A stretch of 64,000 nt of DNA from Marinobacter salsuginis (GTDB lineage: Bacteria > Pseudomonadota > Gammaproteobacteria > Pseudomonadales > Oleiphilaceae): contig NZ_BGZH01000001.1 of NCBI RefSeq assembly GCF_009617755.1, forward strand, positions 1,922,001-1,986,000. Direction: 5' to 3'. The notes below the pieces were generated by a model, which was not told the origin of the DNA, did no database searches, and saw only the letters and a list, made by a program, of their open reading frames with translations. The first letter of the stretch is position 1; each line of letters begins with the position of its first letter. The position numbers were made by a program, and so were the translations under genes. Below, in pieces: positions 8,575-17,734 of the stretch.

Positions 8575-9951
8575 ATGTCTCGATGGAAGTTCGCACCCGG
8601 TATTCTGTTTTTGCCGCTGCTGTTCGCCGGCTGCAGTGAAAATAATAGCCAACAGACGACAACTCAGCCGACAGCAGAACTCAAACCGCCATCGGAAACC
8701 GGCATTCTCAAAGTCGCCACCCGCAACGGCTCCACGACTTATTACCTGGATCGGCATGAAAACCCCGTCGGCCCCGAGCACGCGCTTATCAGTGCCTATA
8801 CCGAGCAACGTGGATGGGAAGTGGAATGGACCATGCTGGAGTCCACCAGCGAGGTTCTCGATGCCCTTGAGGCCGGCAACACCCATCTGGCGGCAGCGGG
8901 CCTGACTCACCTGGCCTCACGGGATGAACGCTTTGCCCGTGGACCGGCCCACACCGAGATTACCGAACAATTGGTCTGCCATCGCGATTCGCGACCCATG
9001 CCCCGCAAACCCGAGGACATCCCCGGCACCGATATCGTCGTGACTGCCGGGTCCAGCTATGTCGAAACACTGAACATGCTCAACGAGCAACACCCCGGCA
9101 TCGAATTCGAAGAGGATGCAGACCGTACCACAGAGGTGATTCTCTCCGACGTTGCCGAGCAGGAGGTGGGGTGCACCGTCGCCGATTCCAACATAGTTCA
9201 GGTGATGCGCAGGCATTTCCCGCACCTGGAAGTCGCCATGACGCTGACGGACGGTCGTAATTTGGGGTGGTACCTGCCCAAGAACTTTCAGGCGCTCGGT
9301 GACGACGCCCATGAATGGATGAACAGCGTCGACGGCGATGAAGCCATCGGCCTGATGGAAAACCGCTATTATTCCTACATTGGTGATTTCGATTTTGTCG
9401 ATCTGAGAGCGCTGAACCGCCGGATCGAGGACCGTCTGCCCGAGTTCATCGACGAATTCCGGGAAGCCGAGGCGAAAACCGGTATGCCGGCCGACCTGCT
9501 CGCCGCCCTGTCCTACCAGGAGTCCCATTGGGACCCGGCCGCAAAATCGCCCACCGGTGTTCGCGGCATCATGATGCTGACCCAGCGGACTGCCGAATCA
9601 CTGGGCGTGACCAACCGGCTGGACCCTGAGGCGGCCATTGATGGCGGTGCACGCTATCTGGCTGACAGACACCGCCGCCTGCCGGAAACCATTCCGGAGC
9701 CGGACCGCACGTTCCTGGCCCTGGCCAGCTACAATATCGGACGTGGACATCTGCTGGATGCCCGCGCGCTCGCCAGGACCCTGAACAAGAATCCGGACTC
9801 CTGGCAGGACATGACCGAGGTGTTACCCCTCAAGGCGGACAAGCGATACTACCCAAGCACCCGCTACGGATACGCCCGGGGCTACGAGCCAGTGCATTAT
9901 GTGCAGCGAATCCGTAACTACCGGGACGTGATTCGTTCCGCCTTCGAATAA
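8575..9951 (+). CDS. mltF: Membrane-bound lytic murein transglycosylase F
   Basis: This is a 458-aa lipoprotein that cleaves peptidoglycan glycan strands to 1,6-anhydromuropeptides. The signal peptide ends in a lipobox (F-A-G-C, Cys 22), placing it at the outer membrane. Residues of about 45-270 form a periplasmic-binding-protein-like regulatory domain (ILKVATRNGSTTYY ... ALEAGNTHLAAAGLTH). The C-terminal SLT domain has catalytic Glu316 in LSYQESHWDP, then GVRGIMMLT and ALASYNIGRGHL. The two-domain order is diagnostic of MltF, and the length is a little below the E. coli protein. The start ATG follows a GGAAAG site. Confidence 0.94.
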   Translation: MSRWKFAPGILFLPLLFAGCSENNSQQTTTQPTAELKPPSETGILKVATRNGSTTYYLDRHENPVGPEHALISAYTEQRGWEVEWTMLESTSEVLDALEAGNTHLAAAGLTHLASRDERFARGPAHTEITEQLVCHRDSRPMPRKPEDIPGTDIVVTAGSSYVETLNMLNEQHPGIEFEEDADRTTEVILSDVAEQEVGCTVADSNIVQVMRRHFPHLEVAMTLTDGRNLGWYLPKNFQALGDDAHEWMNSVDGDEAIGLMENRYYSYIGDFDFVDLRALNRRIEDRLPEFIDEFREAEAKTGMPADLLAALSYQESHWDPAAKSPTGVRGIMMLTQRTAESLGVTNRLDPEAAIDGGARYLADRHRRLPETIPEPDRTFLALASYNIGRGHLLDARALARTLNKNPDSWQDMTEVLPLKADKRYYPSTRYGYARGYEPVHYVQRIRNYRDVIRSAFE

Positions 9952-10002
9952 CCTGTTGATAATTAAAAGGGAGCGCGGCCCCGAAACGGGCCGCAACAAG
10001 CT

Positions 10003-11070
10003 ATGGTAAACAGGATTTTCACCTGGTTTTTTCTGCTCACACTGGCGATCTCAGTCCAGGTCCATGCCCAGACCTCCCCTCTGAGGGTCGGAATTACCGA
10101 GGTGCCGCCCTTTGCAATGAAAAACGGTGACGGACGCTGGGAAGGCATCAGCGTTGACCTCTGGCAGGAAGTGGCAGCCGGGATTGACCGGGACTTCAAA
10201 TGGGTACCGATGAGCTTCAACGAACTGTTGAACGCCACCGAAAACGGCGAGATTGATGTGGCCGTCGGCGCCCTTACCATGACCGCAGACCGCGAAGGCC
10301 GGTTTGATTTCAGCCACCCTTTCTATCAGACCGGTCTATCCATAGCAGTTCCGCCGGTGCCGGAGCAGAGCCTCCTCGGTAGCCTGCGAGCCATGGTCAG
10401 CTGGCAGTTCGTAAGCGTGGTACTGGCTCTCGGCGCTCTGCTCCTGGCCGTCGGCTTCCTGCTCTGGCTGGTTGAGCGACGTCGAAATCCGGAACAGTTC
10501 GGGGGCTCTGCGGCCGAAGGGATCGGTTCAAGCTTCTGGTGGGCGGCTGTCACCATGACCACCGTCGGTTACGGAGACAAGGCTCCAGTTACTTTCCCGG
10601 GCCGGTTGATTGCCCTGGTGTGGATGTTTGCCGGTTTGATCATGGTCGCCAGCTTCACCGCGGCCATCACCTCCTCTCTGACCGTGAGCAACCTGCGCAC
10701 CGGTATCGAGGGCGTTGGGGACCTGCCAGGAAAAATTGTCGCCACCATTGGCCAGACTGCCAGCCAGCGCTATCTGGAAGAAGAGCGCATTCGCTACCAA
10801 ACCTACCCCAACCTCACTGCTGCCATGACCTCGGTTGCCGACGGCGAGAGCGATGCCATCGTTTACGACCGGCCGCTGATGCAGTACCGCAACCAGCAAC
10901 TGGGCGAGAAGCGGCTGACTATCCTGCCGGGGGTATTTGCAGAGCAGCTTTATGCATTGGCCTTGCCCGAGGGCAGTCCAATTCGGGCACCGGTTTCCCA
11001 GGAGATACTGCGAGTGACCGAATCCGAGGAATGGGTTGCCATTCAAGCCGCGTACCTTGGCAGGGAATGA
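10003..11070 (+). CDS. GluR0-like ligand-gated potassium channel
   Basis: This 355-aa protein has a signal peptide (ending at about residue 23), then a split periplasmic ligand-binding domain resembling amino-acid binding proteins (SPLRVGITEVPPFAMKNG; EIDVAVGALTMTADREGRFDFSHPF). Into it is inserted a pore module: a membrane helix at about residues 130-155, a pore loop with the K+ selectivity filter TTVGYGD at residues 186-192, and a second helix at about 200-225. The second lobe of the ligand domain follows (GKIVATIGQTASQRYL). This is the architecture of prokaryotic ionotropic glutamate receptors such as GluR0, so it probably opens a K+ pore on binding a periplasmic ligand. The ligand is not predictable. 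It may follow mltF in one transcript (51-bp gap). Confidence 0.88.
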   Translation: MVNRIFTWFFLLTLAISVQVHAQTSPLRVGITEVPPFAMKNGDGRWEGISVDLWQEVAAGIDRDFKWVPMSFNELLNATENGEIDVAVGALTMTADREGRFDFSHPFYQTGLSIAVPPVPEQSLLGSLRAMVSWQFVSVVLALGALLLAVGFLLWLVERRRNPEQFGGSAAEGIGSSFWWAAVTMTTVGYGDKAPVTFPGRLIALVWMFAGLIMVASFTAAITSSLTVSNLRTGIEGVGDLPGKIVATIGQTASQRYLEEERIRYQTYPNLTAAMTSVADGESDAIVYDRPLMQYRNQQLGEKRLTILPGVFAEQLYALALPEGSPIRAPVSQEILRVTESEEWVAIQAAYLGRE

Positions 11071-11096
11071 CTTAAGAGCCTGAACGGCTTCCGTGC

Positions 11097-12623
11097 TCAG
11101 GCCCCGAACAGGGCCGAGCGCAGGGGCCGAAGGAAACCACCGGATTCCTTGTGACTCGCATGGGTCCGCTTGCCATCGAATTCCAGATAGCCATCTTCGA
11201 TCGGCTCGAATCTCAGGATTTTCACATCCTCCAGGTAATTCTGGGACGATTTCCAGGGCCCATGGGTACCCTGTCGGGGCAGGCGATCCGCAGCGCGATG
11301 GATGTAGCCAGAATTGAGAGAGCCCAGGACGGTATCCTCGCCCCGGCTGTTTTCGGTATCACGGGCTACCACGGTGCGATACCCTCGCTTGTCCATGAGG
11401 TTCATCAACCGGCAGAGGTACTCGGCGGCAATATCCACCTTCAGTGTCCAGGAGATATTGGTATAGCCGAAGATCATGCCGGCATTGGGCACACCCTCTA
11501 CCATCACGTTCTTGTAGATGATCTTGTCTTTCATCACCACTTCCCGGCCATCCACGGTCGGTCGGATTCCGCCCAGCATCTGGATATCCAGGCCGGTGGC
11601 CGGAATGATGATATCCGCCGCCAATTCCTCGCCGGACTTCAGGCGTATGCCGGTTTCCGTAAAGCGATCAATATGATCGGTGGCGATGGAGGCCTTGCCG
11701 GCTTTCATGGCCTGGAAAAGGTCCCCGTCTTTCACCACACACAGGCGTTGGTCCCAGGGATTGTAATCCGGCGTGAAGTGCCGCATGTCGGCGGTGTCGC
11801 CAACCTTACGTTTGATGATGCCCAGGAACAGCCGACGCATGAACTGCGGGCTCTTTCTGGAACGTTGGTAGAGAAAACGCGAAATAGAAATATTCCTGGC
11901 CCGGGTCAGCCGGTAGGCGGTCTTCTCGGGCAGGACCTTTTGCAAGGCCAGAGTGACCTTGTCGGTTGACGGCAGAGGCATCAGATAAGTGGGTGAACGC
12001 TGGAGCATGGTCACGTGGGCGGCCTTCTCCGCCATGGTCGGCACCAGGGTAATCGCGGTTGCGCCGCTGCCGATGACCACCACCTTCTTGCCCGTGTAGT
12101 CGAGATCTTCGGGCCAGTGCTGGGGATGTACGATCTGGCCGCGGAAATCACTTTCGCCCGGAAAGTCCGGTTTGTAGCCCTGATCATAATTGTAGTAACC
12201 GGTGCACCCGACCAAGAAGTTGGCAGTGTAGTGCTCGGTTTCACCTGTTGCTTCGTTCAGGGCCGTGAGCTTCCAGCATTTGTCCACGCCCGACCAGTCT
12301 GCCGTCTTGACCGCCAGCCCGAAACGAATGTGGCGCTCCACGTCGTGTTCCCTGGCGGTCTCCGACACATAATTCTTGATCGACGCACCATCCGCCAGCA
12401 CCTTGCCGCCGGTCCAGGGACGGAAGTTGTAGCCGAAGGTGAACATGTCGGAATCCGACCGGATACCCGGATAGCGGAACAGGTCCCAGGTGCCCCCCAG
12501 GGCTTGCCGGCGCTCGAGGTTGGCAAATGATTTCCCTGGGCACTCGCGCTTCAGGTGACACGCCATGCCAATGCCGGAAACACCGGCGCCGACGATCAGT
12601 ACATCGAAATGCTGGTTGCTCAT
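11097..12623 (-). CDS. almA: AlmA-type flavin monooxygenase (long-chain alkanes)
   Basis: This is a 508-aa flavin-containing monooxygenase of the Baeyer-Villiger/AlmA group. The FAD site VLIVGAGVSGIGMACHL opens the protein, followed by LGGTWDLFRYPGIRSDSDMFTFGYNF, which closely resembles AlmA of Acinetobacter. The Baeyer-Villiger fingerprint FxGxxxHxxxW is present (FRGQIVHPQHWP), and the NADPH site is VVVIGSGATAITL. AlmA proteins are implicated in terminal oxidation of very long n-alkanes in marine hydrocarbon degraders; sequence alone cannot exclude a ketone monooxygenase. The gene stands alone between the GluR0-like channel and a divergent kinase. Confidence 0.85.
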   Translation of the reverse strand: MSNQHFDVLIVGAGVSGIGMACHLKRECPGKSFANLERRQALGGTWDLFRYPGIRSDSDMFTFGYNFRPWTGGKVLADGASIKNYVSETAREHDVERHIRFGLAVKTADWSGVDKCWKLTALNEATGETEHYTANFLVGCTGYYNYDQGYKPDFPGESDFRGQIVHPQHWPEDLDYTGKKVVVIGSGATAITLVPTMAEKAAHVTMLQRSPTYLMPLPSTDKVTLALQKVLPEKTAYRLTRARNISISRFLYQRSRKSPQFMRRLFLGIIKRKVGDTADMRHFTPDYNPWDQRLCVVKDGDLFQAMKAGKASIATDHIDRFTETGIRLKSGEELAADIIIPATGLDIQMLGGIRPTVDGREVVMKDKIIYKNVMVEGVPNAGMIFGYTNISWTLKVDIAAEYLCRLMNLMDKRGYRTVVARDTENSRGEDTVLGSLNSGYIHRAADRLPRQGTHGPWKSSQNYLEDVKILRFEPIEDGYLEFDGKRTHASHKESGGFLRPLRSALFGA

Positions 12624-12835
12624 TGCCTGCCCTCTCGGATTCCAGTCCGCTTTTTATAATCAATGGTCTGTCATCAAGATAGCGCAGGGCTGGCGGCCCG
12701 GGAATTGGCCAAAGCGGTCCCCGCCCCTGGTTGTTTCAGCCAGTCGTCCGCCGGGGGCGTAGTCGGAGGGAGGATCTGCAGAATTGAAACCCCGCCTACA
12801 ATGGCAATTCCTACCGGATTGCGGACAAGACCACC

Positions 12836-13705
12836 ATGACAAAACCGATCCTTATTCTCGGCGGCGCATCGCTGGATACCATCATTCACCTCCCGGCACT
12901 ACCAACGCCGGAGCCACAGACCATCTGGCCCAGGGAAAGCTACCGGGCCCTGGGCAGCACCGGTGCTGGCAAAAGCCTGAACCTGGCTGCTCTTGGGCAA
13001 ACCGTCGTCTTTCATACATTGCTGGGCGAGGATCCGGAAGGCCAGCAGATTCAGGTCGCACTCGGCCACCCCGGGATCCGGCTTCTGACGGAACAGACCG
13101 ACGCCCCGACCGAACAGCATGTGAACCTGATGTCCGCGGACGGCAAACGTATTTCCCTGTTCATCCAGCCGCCCCCGGAGCCGGAACAGGTGGACTGGAA
13201 CCAGGCGCAACAGGCTTTGGCAGAGTGCGCCGTGGCGGTGGTAAACATCCTCGGTTACACCCGCTCTGCCCTGCCGTGGCTGAAGGCTTCAGGCACGCCC
13301 ATCTGGACCGACCTGCACGACTACGACGGCCACAACTCCTACCACGAACCCTTTATCGACGCCGCGCGGGCCATCTTCCTGTCCAGCGACAATCTTCCGG
13401 ACTACCGCACCACCATGGAAGGGTTGATAGCTCGGGGTAAGGAGTTTGTGGTGTGCACCCACGGCTCGGAGGGGGCGACGCTGCTGAACAAGGAAGGACG
13501 GTGGCTGGAGCAACCCGTGATGCCAGTCTCCGGGGTGGTCGATACCAACGGCGCCGGCGATGCGTTTTTCAGCGGTTTTCTGCACCGTTACCTGCAAGGC
13601 GCCGAACTGGCAGACTGCCTGAGGGCCGGCGCAATCTGCGGAGCGCTCTGTGTGACCAGCCGTGAGCTTGCATCACCAGAGCTGAGCCGGGAACGGCTGG
13701 CCTGA
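12836..13705 (+). CDS. PfkB family carbohydrate kinase
   Basis: This is a 289-aa ribokinase-fold sugar or nucleoside kinase. The N-terminal ILILGGASLDTIIHLP and GGxxxN-like STGAGKSLNLAALG segment give the substrate side, and the C-terminal PfkB signature DTNGAGDAFFSGF carries the catalytic base Asp242 and the anion hole. The adenine-site segment VCTHGSEGA precedes it. Substrate specificity cannot be read from sequence. It is divergent from almA and convergent with the YgjV-type gene, so there is no operon context. The start ATG at 12836 follows a weak ribosome-binding site. Confidence 0.85.
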   Translation: MTKPILILGGASLDTIIHLPALPTPEPQTIWPRESYRALGSTGAGKSLNLAALGQTVVFHTLLGEDPEGQQIQVALGHPGIRLLTEQTDAPTEQHVNLMSADGKRISLFIQPPPEPEQVDWNQAQQALAECAVAVVNILGYTRSALPWLKASGTPIWTDLHDYDGHNSYHEPFIDAARAIFLSSDNLPDYRTTMEGLIARGKEFVVCTHGSEGATLLNKEGRWLEQPVMPVSGVVDTNGAGDAFFSGFLHRYLQGAELADCLRAGAICGALCVTSRELASPELSRERLA

Positions 13706-13714
13706 CACCCGGGA

Positions 13715-14263
13715 TCAGCTGCCTGGGGTGAAATCGGGGTATTTCTTCTTAAGCCGGTAGAGGCGGATGATGGTGATGATGTTGGTGACCAACACCATGC
13801 CTTCGGCCAGTGTGCCACCCACCGAGCCGATTACGATGTTGTTGAGCATCCACGCCAGGGCAGCCAGCCCGAGGACGATACGCAAGGGAATACCCCGGAG
13901 CATGAACATGCCCACGGTGCCGAATACCGCGGCGGCGAGGGGGAACACGTCGGTGATCGATTTCCAGGTCGCCCAGGCGACAAGCAGGTTCACCGCCAGC
14001 ATGCCCAGCATAATGGACCAGTTGCCCTGGTATCTGCGGGCCAGGGCGATCCTTAAAATCACCAGAACCGTCAGTGCCGACGCTGTCCAGCTCTGGAAAA
14101 ACGCGAACATCAGGGCAAAGGCCACATTGGCGGAAATGAGCAGCACCATCAGCCGGTCATCGTTCTTGTTGGCGAAACCGGCTATGCAGAAACCCAAGGC
14201 TACCAGACCGCACACCTGGCCCAGCACCTCGGCGAGGGTCATGTCCGCGATCAGATCAATCAT
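13715..14263 (-). CDS. YgjV family inner membrane protein
   Basis: This is a 182-aa protein with five or six hydrophobic segments and a short basic tail (LYRLKKKYPDFTPGS). The pattern of a conserved first helix (LGQVCGLVALGFCIAGFANKNDDRLM), an RIALARRYQG cytoplasmic loop and the ending VLVTNIITIIRLYR matches the bacterial inner-membrane YgjV family. The family's function is unknown. It is convergent with the PfkB kinase (9-bp gap) and divergent from the deacetylase gene. Confidence 0.75.
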   Translation of the reverse strand: MIDLIADMTLAEVLGQVCGLVALGFCIAGFANKNDDRLMVLLISANVAFALMFAFFQSWTASALTVLVILRIALARRYQGNWSIMLGMLAVNLLVAWATWKSITDVFPLAAAVFGTVGMFMLRGIPLRIVLGLAALAWMLNNIVIGSVGGTLAEGMVLVTNIITIIRLYRLKKKYPDFTPGS

Positions 14264-14407
14264 CCTTTACTGGCCTGTCGCTCGTCGCCATATCGGTAAT
14301 CCCCTCTGTCTGCAAAAGGTTTCAGCCTGCCACAATCAATGCCTTTGAGCCATCAAGCTCCCTGTGCCAAAGTGCTCACGTCATTCAGCAAGGACCCACC
14401 CAGGACC

Positions 14408-15442
14408 ATGAAAACCGTATTCTCTCCACTGCACAGCCGCCGACAGGTCAAAACCGAACTGGACGGTGGGCTGCTGATCGAACCCCACGAGAAGCCTTCC
14501 CGTGCCGAAACCATCCTGGCAAGGGTGAAGGATCAGGCGCTGGGGGAGATTCTGGAACCGGAGGAATTTGGCCTGGAGCCCGTCAAACGGGTTCACACGG
14601 CCGATTATGTGGCTTTCCTGGAAACCTGCTGGCAGGACTGGCTGGCGGCCGGCAAACCGGGCGAGGCGATTCCGGCGGTCTGGGCCGGGCGCGGCATGCG
14701 CCACCGGCTACCCAAAGACATCGACGGCCGGCTGGGATACTACAGCTTTGCGGCGGAGACCTCGATTTCGGACGGCACCTGGGAAGCGGCCCGGGCCTCC
14801 GCCAACGTGGCCTTGACCGCCCAGAAACTGGTGGCCGAAGGCGAACGCGCCGCCTTCGCCCTGTGCCGCCCGCCCGGCCACCACGCCCACGCCGACCTTT
14901 TTGGTGGCTACTGTTTCTTCAACAATGCCGCCATCGTGGCCCAGGCCTTCCGCGACCAGGGTTATGGCAAGGTCGCGGTCCTGGATGTGGACTTTCACCA
15001 CGGTAACGGCACCCAGGCGATTTTCTATGATCGCAACGACGTGCTGACCATCAGCCTGCATGGCGATCCAGACCTGGTGTTTCCCCATTTTCTGGGCTTC
15101 GAAGACGAGATTGGCGAGGGCTCAGGCGAAGGCTACAACCTGAACATTGTCTATCCGCCCAACACGCCATACCGTGTCTGGAGTCAGGGGCTGGAGAAAG
15201 CCTGTGAGCGCATCCAGGCATTCCAGCCCGATGCCATTGTGGTCGCGCTGGGTGTCGACACTTTCGAGGAGGACCCGATCTCTTTCTTCAAACTGACCTC
15301 AGGCGATTATCTGACCCTGGGCCAGCGCCTCGCACAGCTTGGACTACCAACGGTATTTACCATGGAAGGCGGGTACGACGTCGACGCCATCGGCGTCAAT
15401 GCGGTGAACGTGATGCAGGGATTCGACCGGGCTGCAGGTTGA
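14408..15442 (+). CDS. Histone deacetylase / acetylpolyamine amidohydrolase family protein
   Basis: This is a 344-aa zinc-dependent deacetylase of the arginase/deacetylase fold. The diagnostic stretch CRPPGHHAHADLFGGYCFFNNAAIVAQ carries the catalytic His pair, and DVDFHHGNGTQAIFY supplies zinc ligands (Asp and His); a later zinc Asp is in ALGVDTFEEDPIS, and the transition-state residue lies in EGGYDVDAIGVN. The start ATG at 14408 gives MKTVFSPLHSRRQV, the normal beginning of class II bacterial homologues. Members act on acetylpolyamines or other acetylated amines; the substrate here is not resolved. It converges on rlmE with a 1-bp gap. Confidence 0.9.
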   Translation: MKTVFSPLHSRRQVKTELDGGLLIEPHEKPSRAETILARVKDQALGEILEPEEFGLEPVKRVHTADYVAFLETCWQDWLAAGKPGEAIPAVWAGRGMRHRLPKDIDGRLGYYSFAAETSISDGTWEAARASANVALTAQKLVAEGERAAFALCRPPGHHAHADLFGGYCFFNNAAIVAQAFRDQGYGKVAVLDVDFHHGNGTQAIFYDRNDVLTISLHGDPDLVFPHFLGFEDEIGEGSGEGYNLNIVYPPNTPYRVWSQGLEKACERIQAFQPDAIVVALGVDTFEEDPISFFKLTSGDYLTLGQRLAQLGLPTVFTMEGGYDVDAIGVNAVNVMQGFDRAAG

Positions 15443-15443
15443 A

Positions 15444-16064
15444 TCAGCCCTTGAAGCCCTTGCCGAGGACGTAGACTTCCCGGGAGCGGGAGCGGGAGGA
15501 ATCCGGCTTTCGCACCACCACCTTGTCGAAGACGGCGCGTACGGATTTCAGGTACTCGTCGTACCCTTCGCCCTGAAACACCTTGGCCAGGAAACTGCCC
15601 TTGGGCTTCAGCACCTGACTTGCCATGTCCAGCGCCAGTTCCACCAGGTACATGGACGAGGCCTGGTCGGCAACGGTCACGCCGCTGATGTTCGGCGCCA
15701 TGTCGGAAATCACCACGTCGACCGAGTCATCGCCCAGGGTGGCCATGATCGATTCAAACACGTCGTTCTCGGTAAAATCACCCTGGATAAAATCGACGCC
15801 GGCAATGGCATCCATGGGCAGGATATCGGAGGCGATGACACGGCCCTTGTGGCCCACCAGTTTGGCCGCCACCTGGGACCAGCCACCGGGGGCGGAGCCC
15901 AGATCCACAACCACCATGTTGGGGTGGATCAGCCGATCCTTCTTGTTGATCTCAAGTAGCTTGTAACTGGCACGCGAGCGGTAGCCATCCACCTGCGCCT
16001 GCTTCACGAAGGGGTCGTTGACGTGCTCTTCGAGCCAGCGGTTACTGCTTTTGGATCGGGCCAT
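15444..16064 (-). CDS. rlmE: 23S rRNA (uridine-2552 2'-O)-methyltransferase
   Basis: This is a 206-aa FtsJ/RrmJ-type enzyme that methylates the ribose of U2552 in 23S rRNA during large-subunit assembly. The SAM-binding motif [16 protein letters not shown], the catalytic-site lysine and arginine region ([14 protein letters not shown]), [10 protein letters not shown] (catalytic Asp) and [13 protein letters not shown] (catalytic Lys) are all present. The length equals the E. coli enzyme. In many gammaproteobacteria it precedes ftsH; here the downstream neighbour is instead a convergent deacetylase, so it appears to be a single-gene unit. Confidence 0.95.
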   Translation of the reverse strand: MARSKSSNRWLEEHVNDPFVKQAQVDGYRSRASYKLLEINKKDRLIHPNMVVVDLGSAPGGWSQVAAKLVGHKGRVIASDILPMDAIAGVDFIQGDFTENDVFESIMATLGDDSVDVVISDMAPNISGVTVADQASSMYLVELALDMASQVLKPKGSFLAKVFQGEGYDEYLKSVRAVFDKVVVRKPDSSRSRSREVYVLGKGFKG

Positions 16065-16220
16065 GGGGTCTCTTCAGAACGGGAAAGCCAAGCGCTCATT
16101 GTACGTGCCGCGCCGGGCCGCGGCAAAACCCTGACAACCGGGCTGGCCACACGTACAATCCGGCCAGCATTCTGTGATTTTTCAGAACCGACCAAGCCCA
16201 CCTCACCGGAGACTCCCCTC

Positions 16221-16949
16221 GTGAATCTGGCCGACATCAAAAAGCTGCACCAGAAAAAATACCGGCAGTCGTTTGGCCACTACCTCGTTGAGGGTGAACA
16301 CCTGATTCTTGAGCTGCAGAAAGCCGTTGCCAGCCAACCTGCTCTGAAGGCTTCGGAACTGTACGTCACCGGTGCCTATGAGCACTGGCAGAGCCCATTC
16401 CGAACCCATGTCATCAGCGATCGCCAGATGGCACAGCTTGCCGACACCCGAACACCCCAGGGGATTCTGGCGGTGGTCCCCATGCCGGAACGACCGGCTG
16501 AACCGGTGCCCGGGGAGAAAGCGATTTATCTGCACGAGGTTCAGGACCCCGGCAACCTGGGCACCATACTCCGCTGCCTGGCCTGGTTCGGCGGTTTCCG
16601 GTGCCTGCTAAGCCCTGGCAGTGTCGACCCCTTCAACCCGAAGGTGGTGCGTGCCAGCATGGGCGCGATCTTTCACGTGCCTCTTGAGACCGACGTTAAT
16701 CTGACCAGCCTTGCCGACCGCTACCAGAGCCTCGCCTGCCTCGATCTCAATGGCGGTTCGATGACATCGCAGGCTTTCCGCCAGCACGACTGTTATCTGT
16801 TTGGTAACGAAGCCCGGGGTGTGCCGCGCGAAGCTCTCGACCATCTAAAGGCGGCGCCCTACAGCATTCAAGGCCAGGGCCAAATCGAATCCCTGAACCT
16901 GGCTTCAGCGGTTAATATGTGCACCTACGAATTAATGCGGGAGCTTTAG
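16221..16949 (+). CDS. TrmH/SpoU family RNA 2'-O-methyltransferase
   Basis: This is a 242-aa SPOUT-fold RNA methyltransferase. The N-terminal substrate-binding part contains RQSFGHYLVEGEHLILELQ; the catalytic domain has the three SpoU motifs: DPGNLGTILRCLAWFG (motif 1), LFGNEARGVPREAL (motif 2) and IESLNLASAVNMCTYELMREL (motif 3), forming the SAM-binding knot. I choose the GTG at 16221 (VNLADIKKLHQKKYR), with GGAG nine bases upstream, because the open frame further upstream has no homologous look. It is divergent from rlmE. The target rRNA or tRNA nucleotide is not known. Confidence 0.88.
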   Translation: MNLADIKKLHQKKYRQSFGHYLVEGEHLILELQKAVASQPALKASELYVTGAYEHWQSPFRTHVISDRQMAQLADTRTPQGILAVVPMPERPAEPVPGEKAIYLHEVQDPGNLGTILRCLAWFGGFRCLLSPGSVDPFNPKVVRASMGAIFHVPLETDVNLTSLADRYQSLACLDLNGGSMTSQAFRQHDCYLFGNEARGVPREALDHLKAAPYSIQGQGQIESLNLASAVNMCTYELMREL

Positions 16950-16978
16950 ACTGCAAACCCCATGCTCTGAGCACTTTC

Positions 16979-17009
16979 GGCAATGGTTCTGGTGGATTCC
17001 GCCATTGCC
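16979..17009 (+). terminator. Hairpin after the SpoU methyltransferase gene
   Basis: GGCAATGG and CCATTGCC form an 8-bp stem with a 15-nt loop, 30 bases after the stop codon. There is no T run, so terminator function is uncertain. Confidence 0.3.
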
Positions 17010-17059
17010 TGACGATTGCCAATTGAGCACGATCAGAGGTTGATCCTGAAACCGGACCG

Positions 17060-17734
17060 ATGACTATGGAACGCTATCTCCAGCCCACCGCCTTTTTCGA
17101 CTATGACCACCCCCGGCTAGCCGCCTGGATTGAGTCACAGCTGGAGGGTGTTCCTGATGAGCCGGTGGAGCAGATCAAGACGCTTTATCTCGCTGTTCGC
17201 GACAGTATTAACTATAACCCCTACGTGTTCCGGACTGATGCCAATACGTTCAGCGCCAGTTATGCCCTGGAAACCGGCGAAACCTACTGCATCCCCAAGG
17301 CCGTTCTTCTGGGCGCAGCAGCTCGCTCGATTGGCATTCCCAGCCGGCTTGGGCTGGCCGATGTGCGCAATCATCTCTCAAGCCCGAAACTGATCGAGTG
17401 GCTGCAGTCGGACATTTTCCGGATGCACGGTTACATTGAGCTTTTCCTGAACGGGCAATGGGTCAAGGCGACCCCTGCGTTCAACCGGCAACTGTGCGAG
17501 CTGATGAAGGTGGAACCGCTGGAATTCGACGGGGTGCACGATTCCATGTTCCAGGAGTACACCGAGGACGGTCACGCGCACATGGAATATGTGAACGACC
17601 ACGGCCTGTTCGACGACGTGCCCCACGAATTCATCGTCTCCGGTGTGCGTGAGGCCTACGGCCATCTCTTCGAGGACGAGGAAGAACCTGACATGCCCAA
17701 GGGGAGTCTCGAGCAGGATATATCGAGGCCCTAG
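17060..17734 (+). CDS. Transglutaminase-like superfamily protein
   Basis: This is a 224-aa cytoplasmic protein with a transglutaminase-like cysteine-protease fold. The catalytic Cys lies in GETYCIPKAVLLGAAARSIGIPSRLGLADVR, and the catalytic His in FRMHGYIELFLNGQWVKATPAFN. Where classic members continue with an Asp-Pro-Thr motif, this protein has Ala-Thr-Pro-Ala-Phe-Asn, so the usual third Asp is not obvious. The C-terminus is acidic. There is no signal peptide. The start could also be the ATG at 17066. It stands alone and overlaps the convergent binding-protein gene by four bases. Protease or amidase function is plausible, but the substrate is unknown. Confidence 0.8.
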   Translation: MTMERYLQPTAFFDYDHPRLAAWIESQLEGVPDEPVEQIKTLYLAVRDSINYNPYVFRTDANTFSASYALETGETYCIPKAVLLGAAARSIGIPSRLGLADVRNHLSSPKLIEWLQSDIFRMHGYIELFLNGQWVKATPAFNRQLCELMKVEPLEFDGVHDSMFQEYTEDGHAHMEYVNDHGLFDDVPHEFIVSGVREAYGHLFEDEEEPDMPKGSLEQDISRP

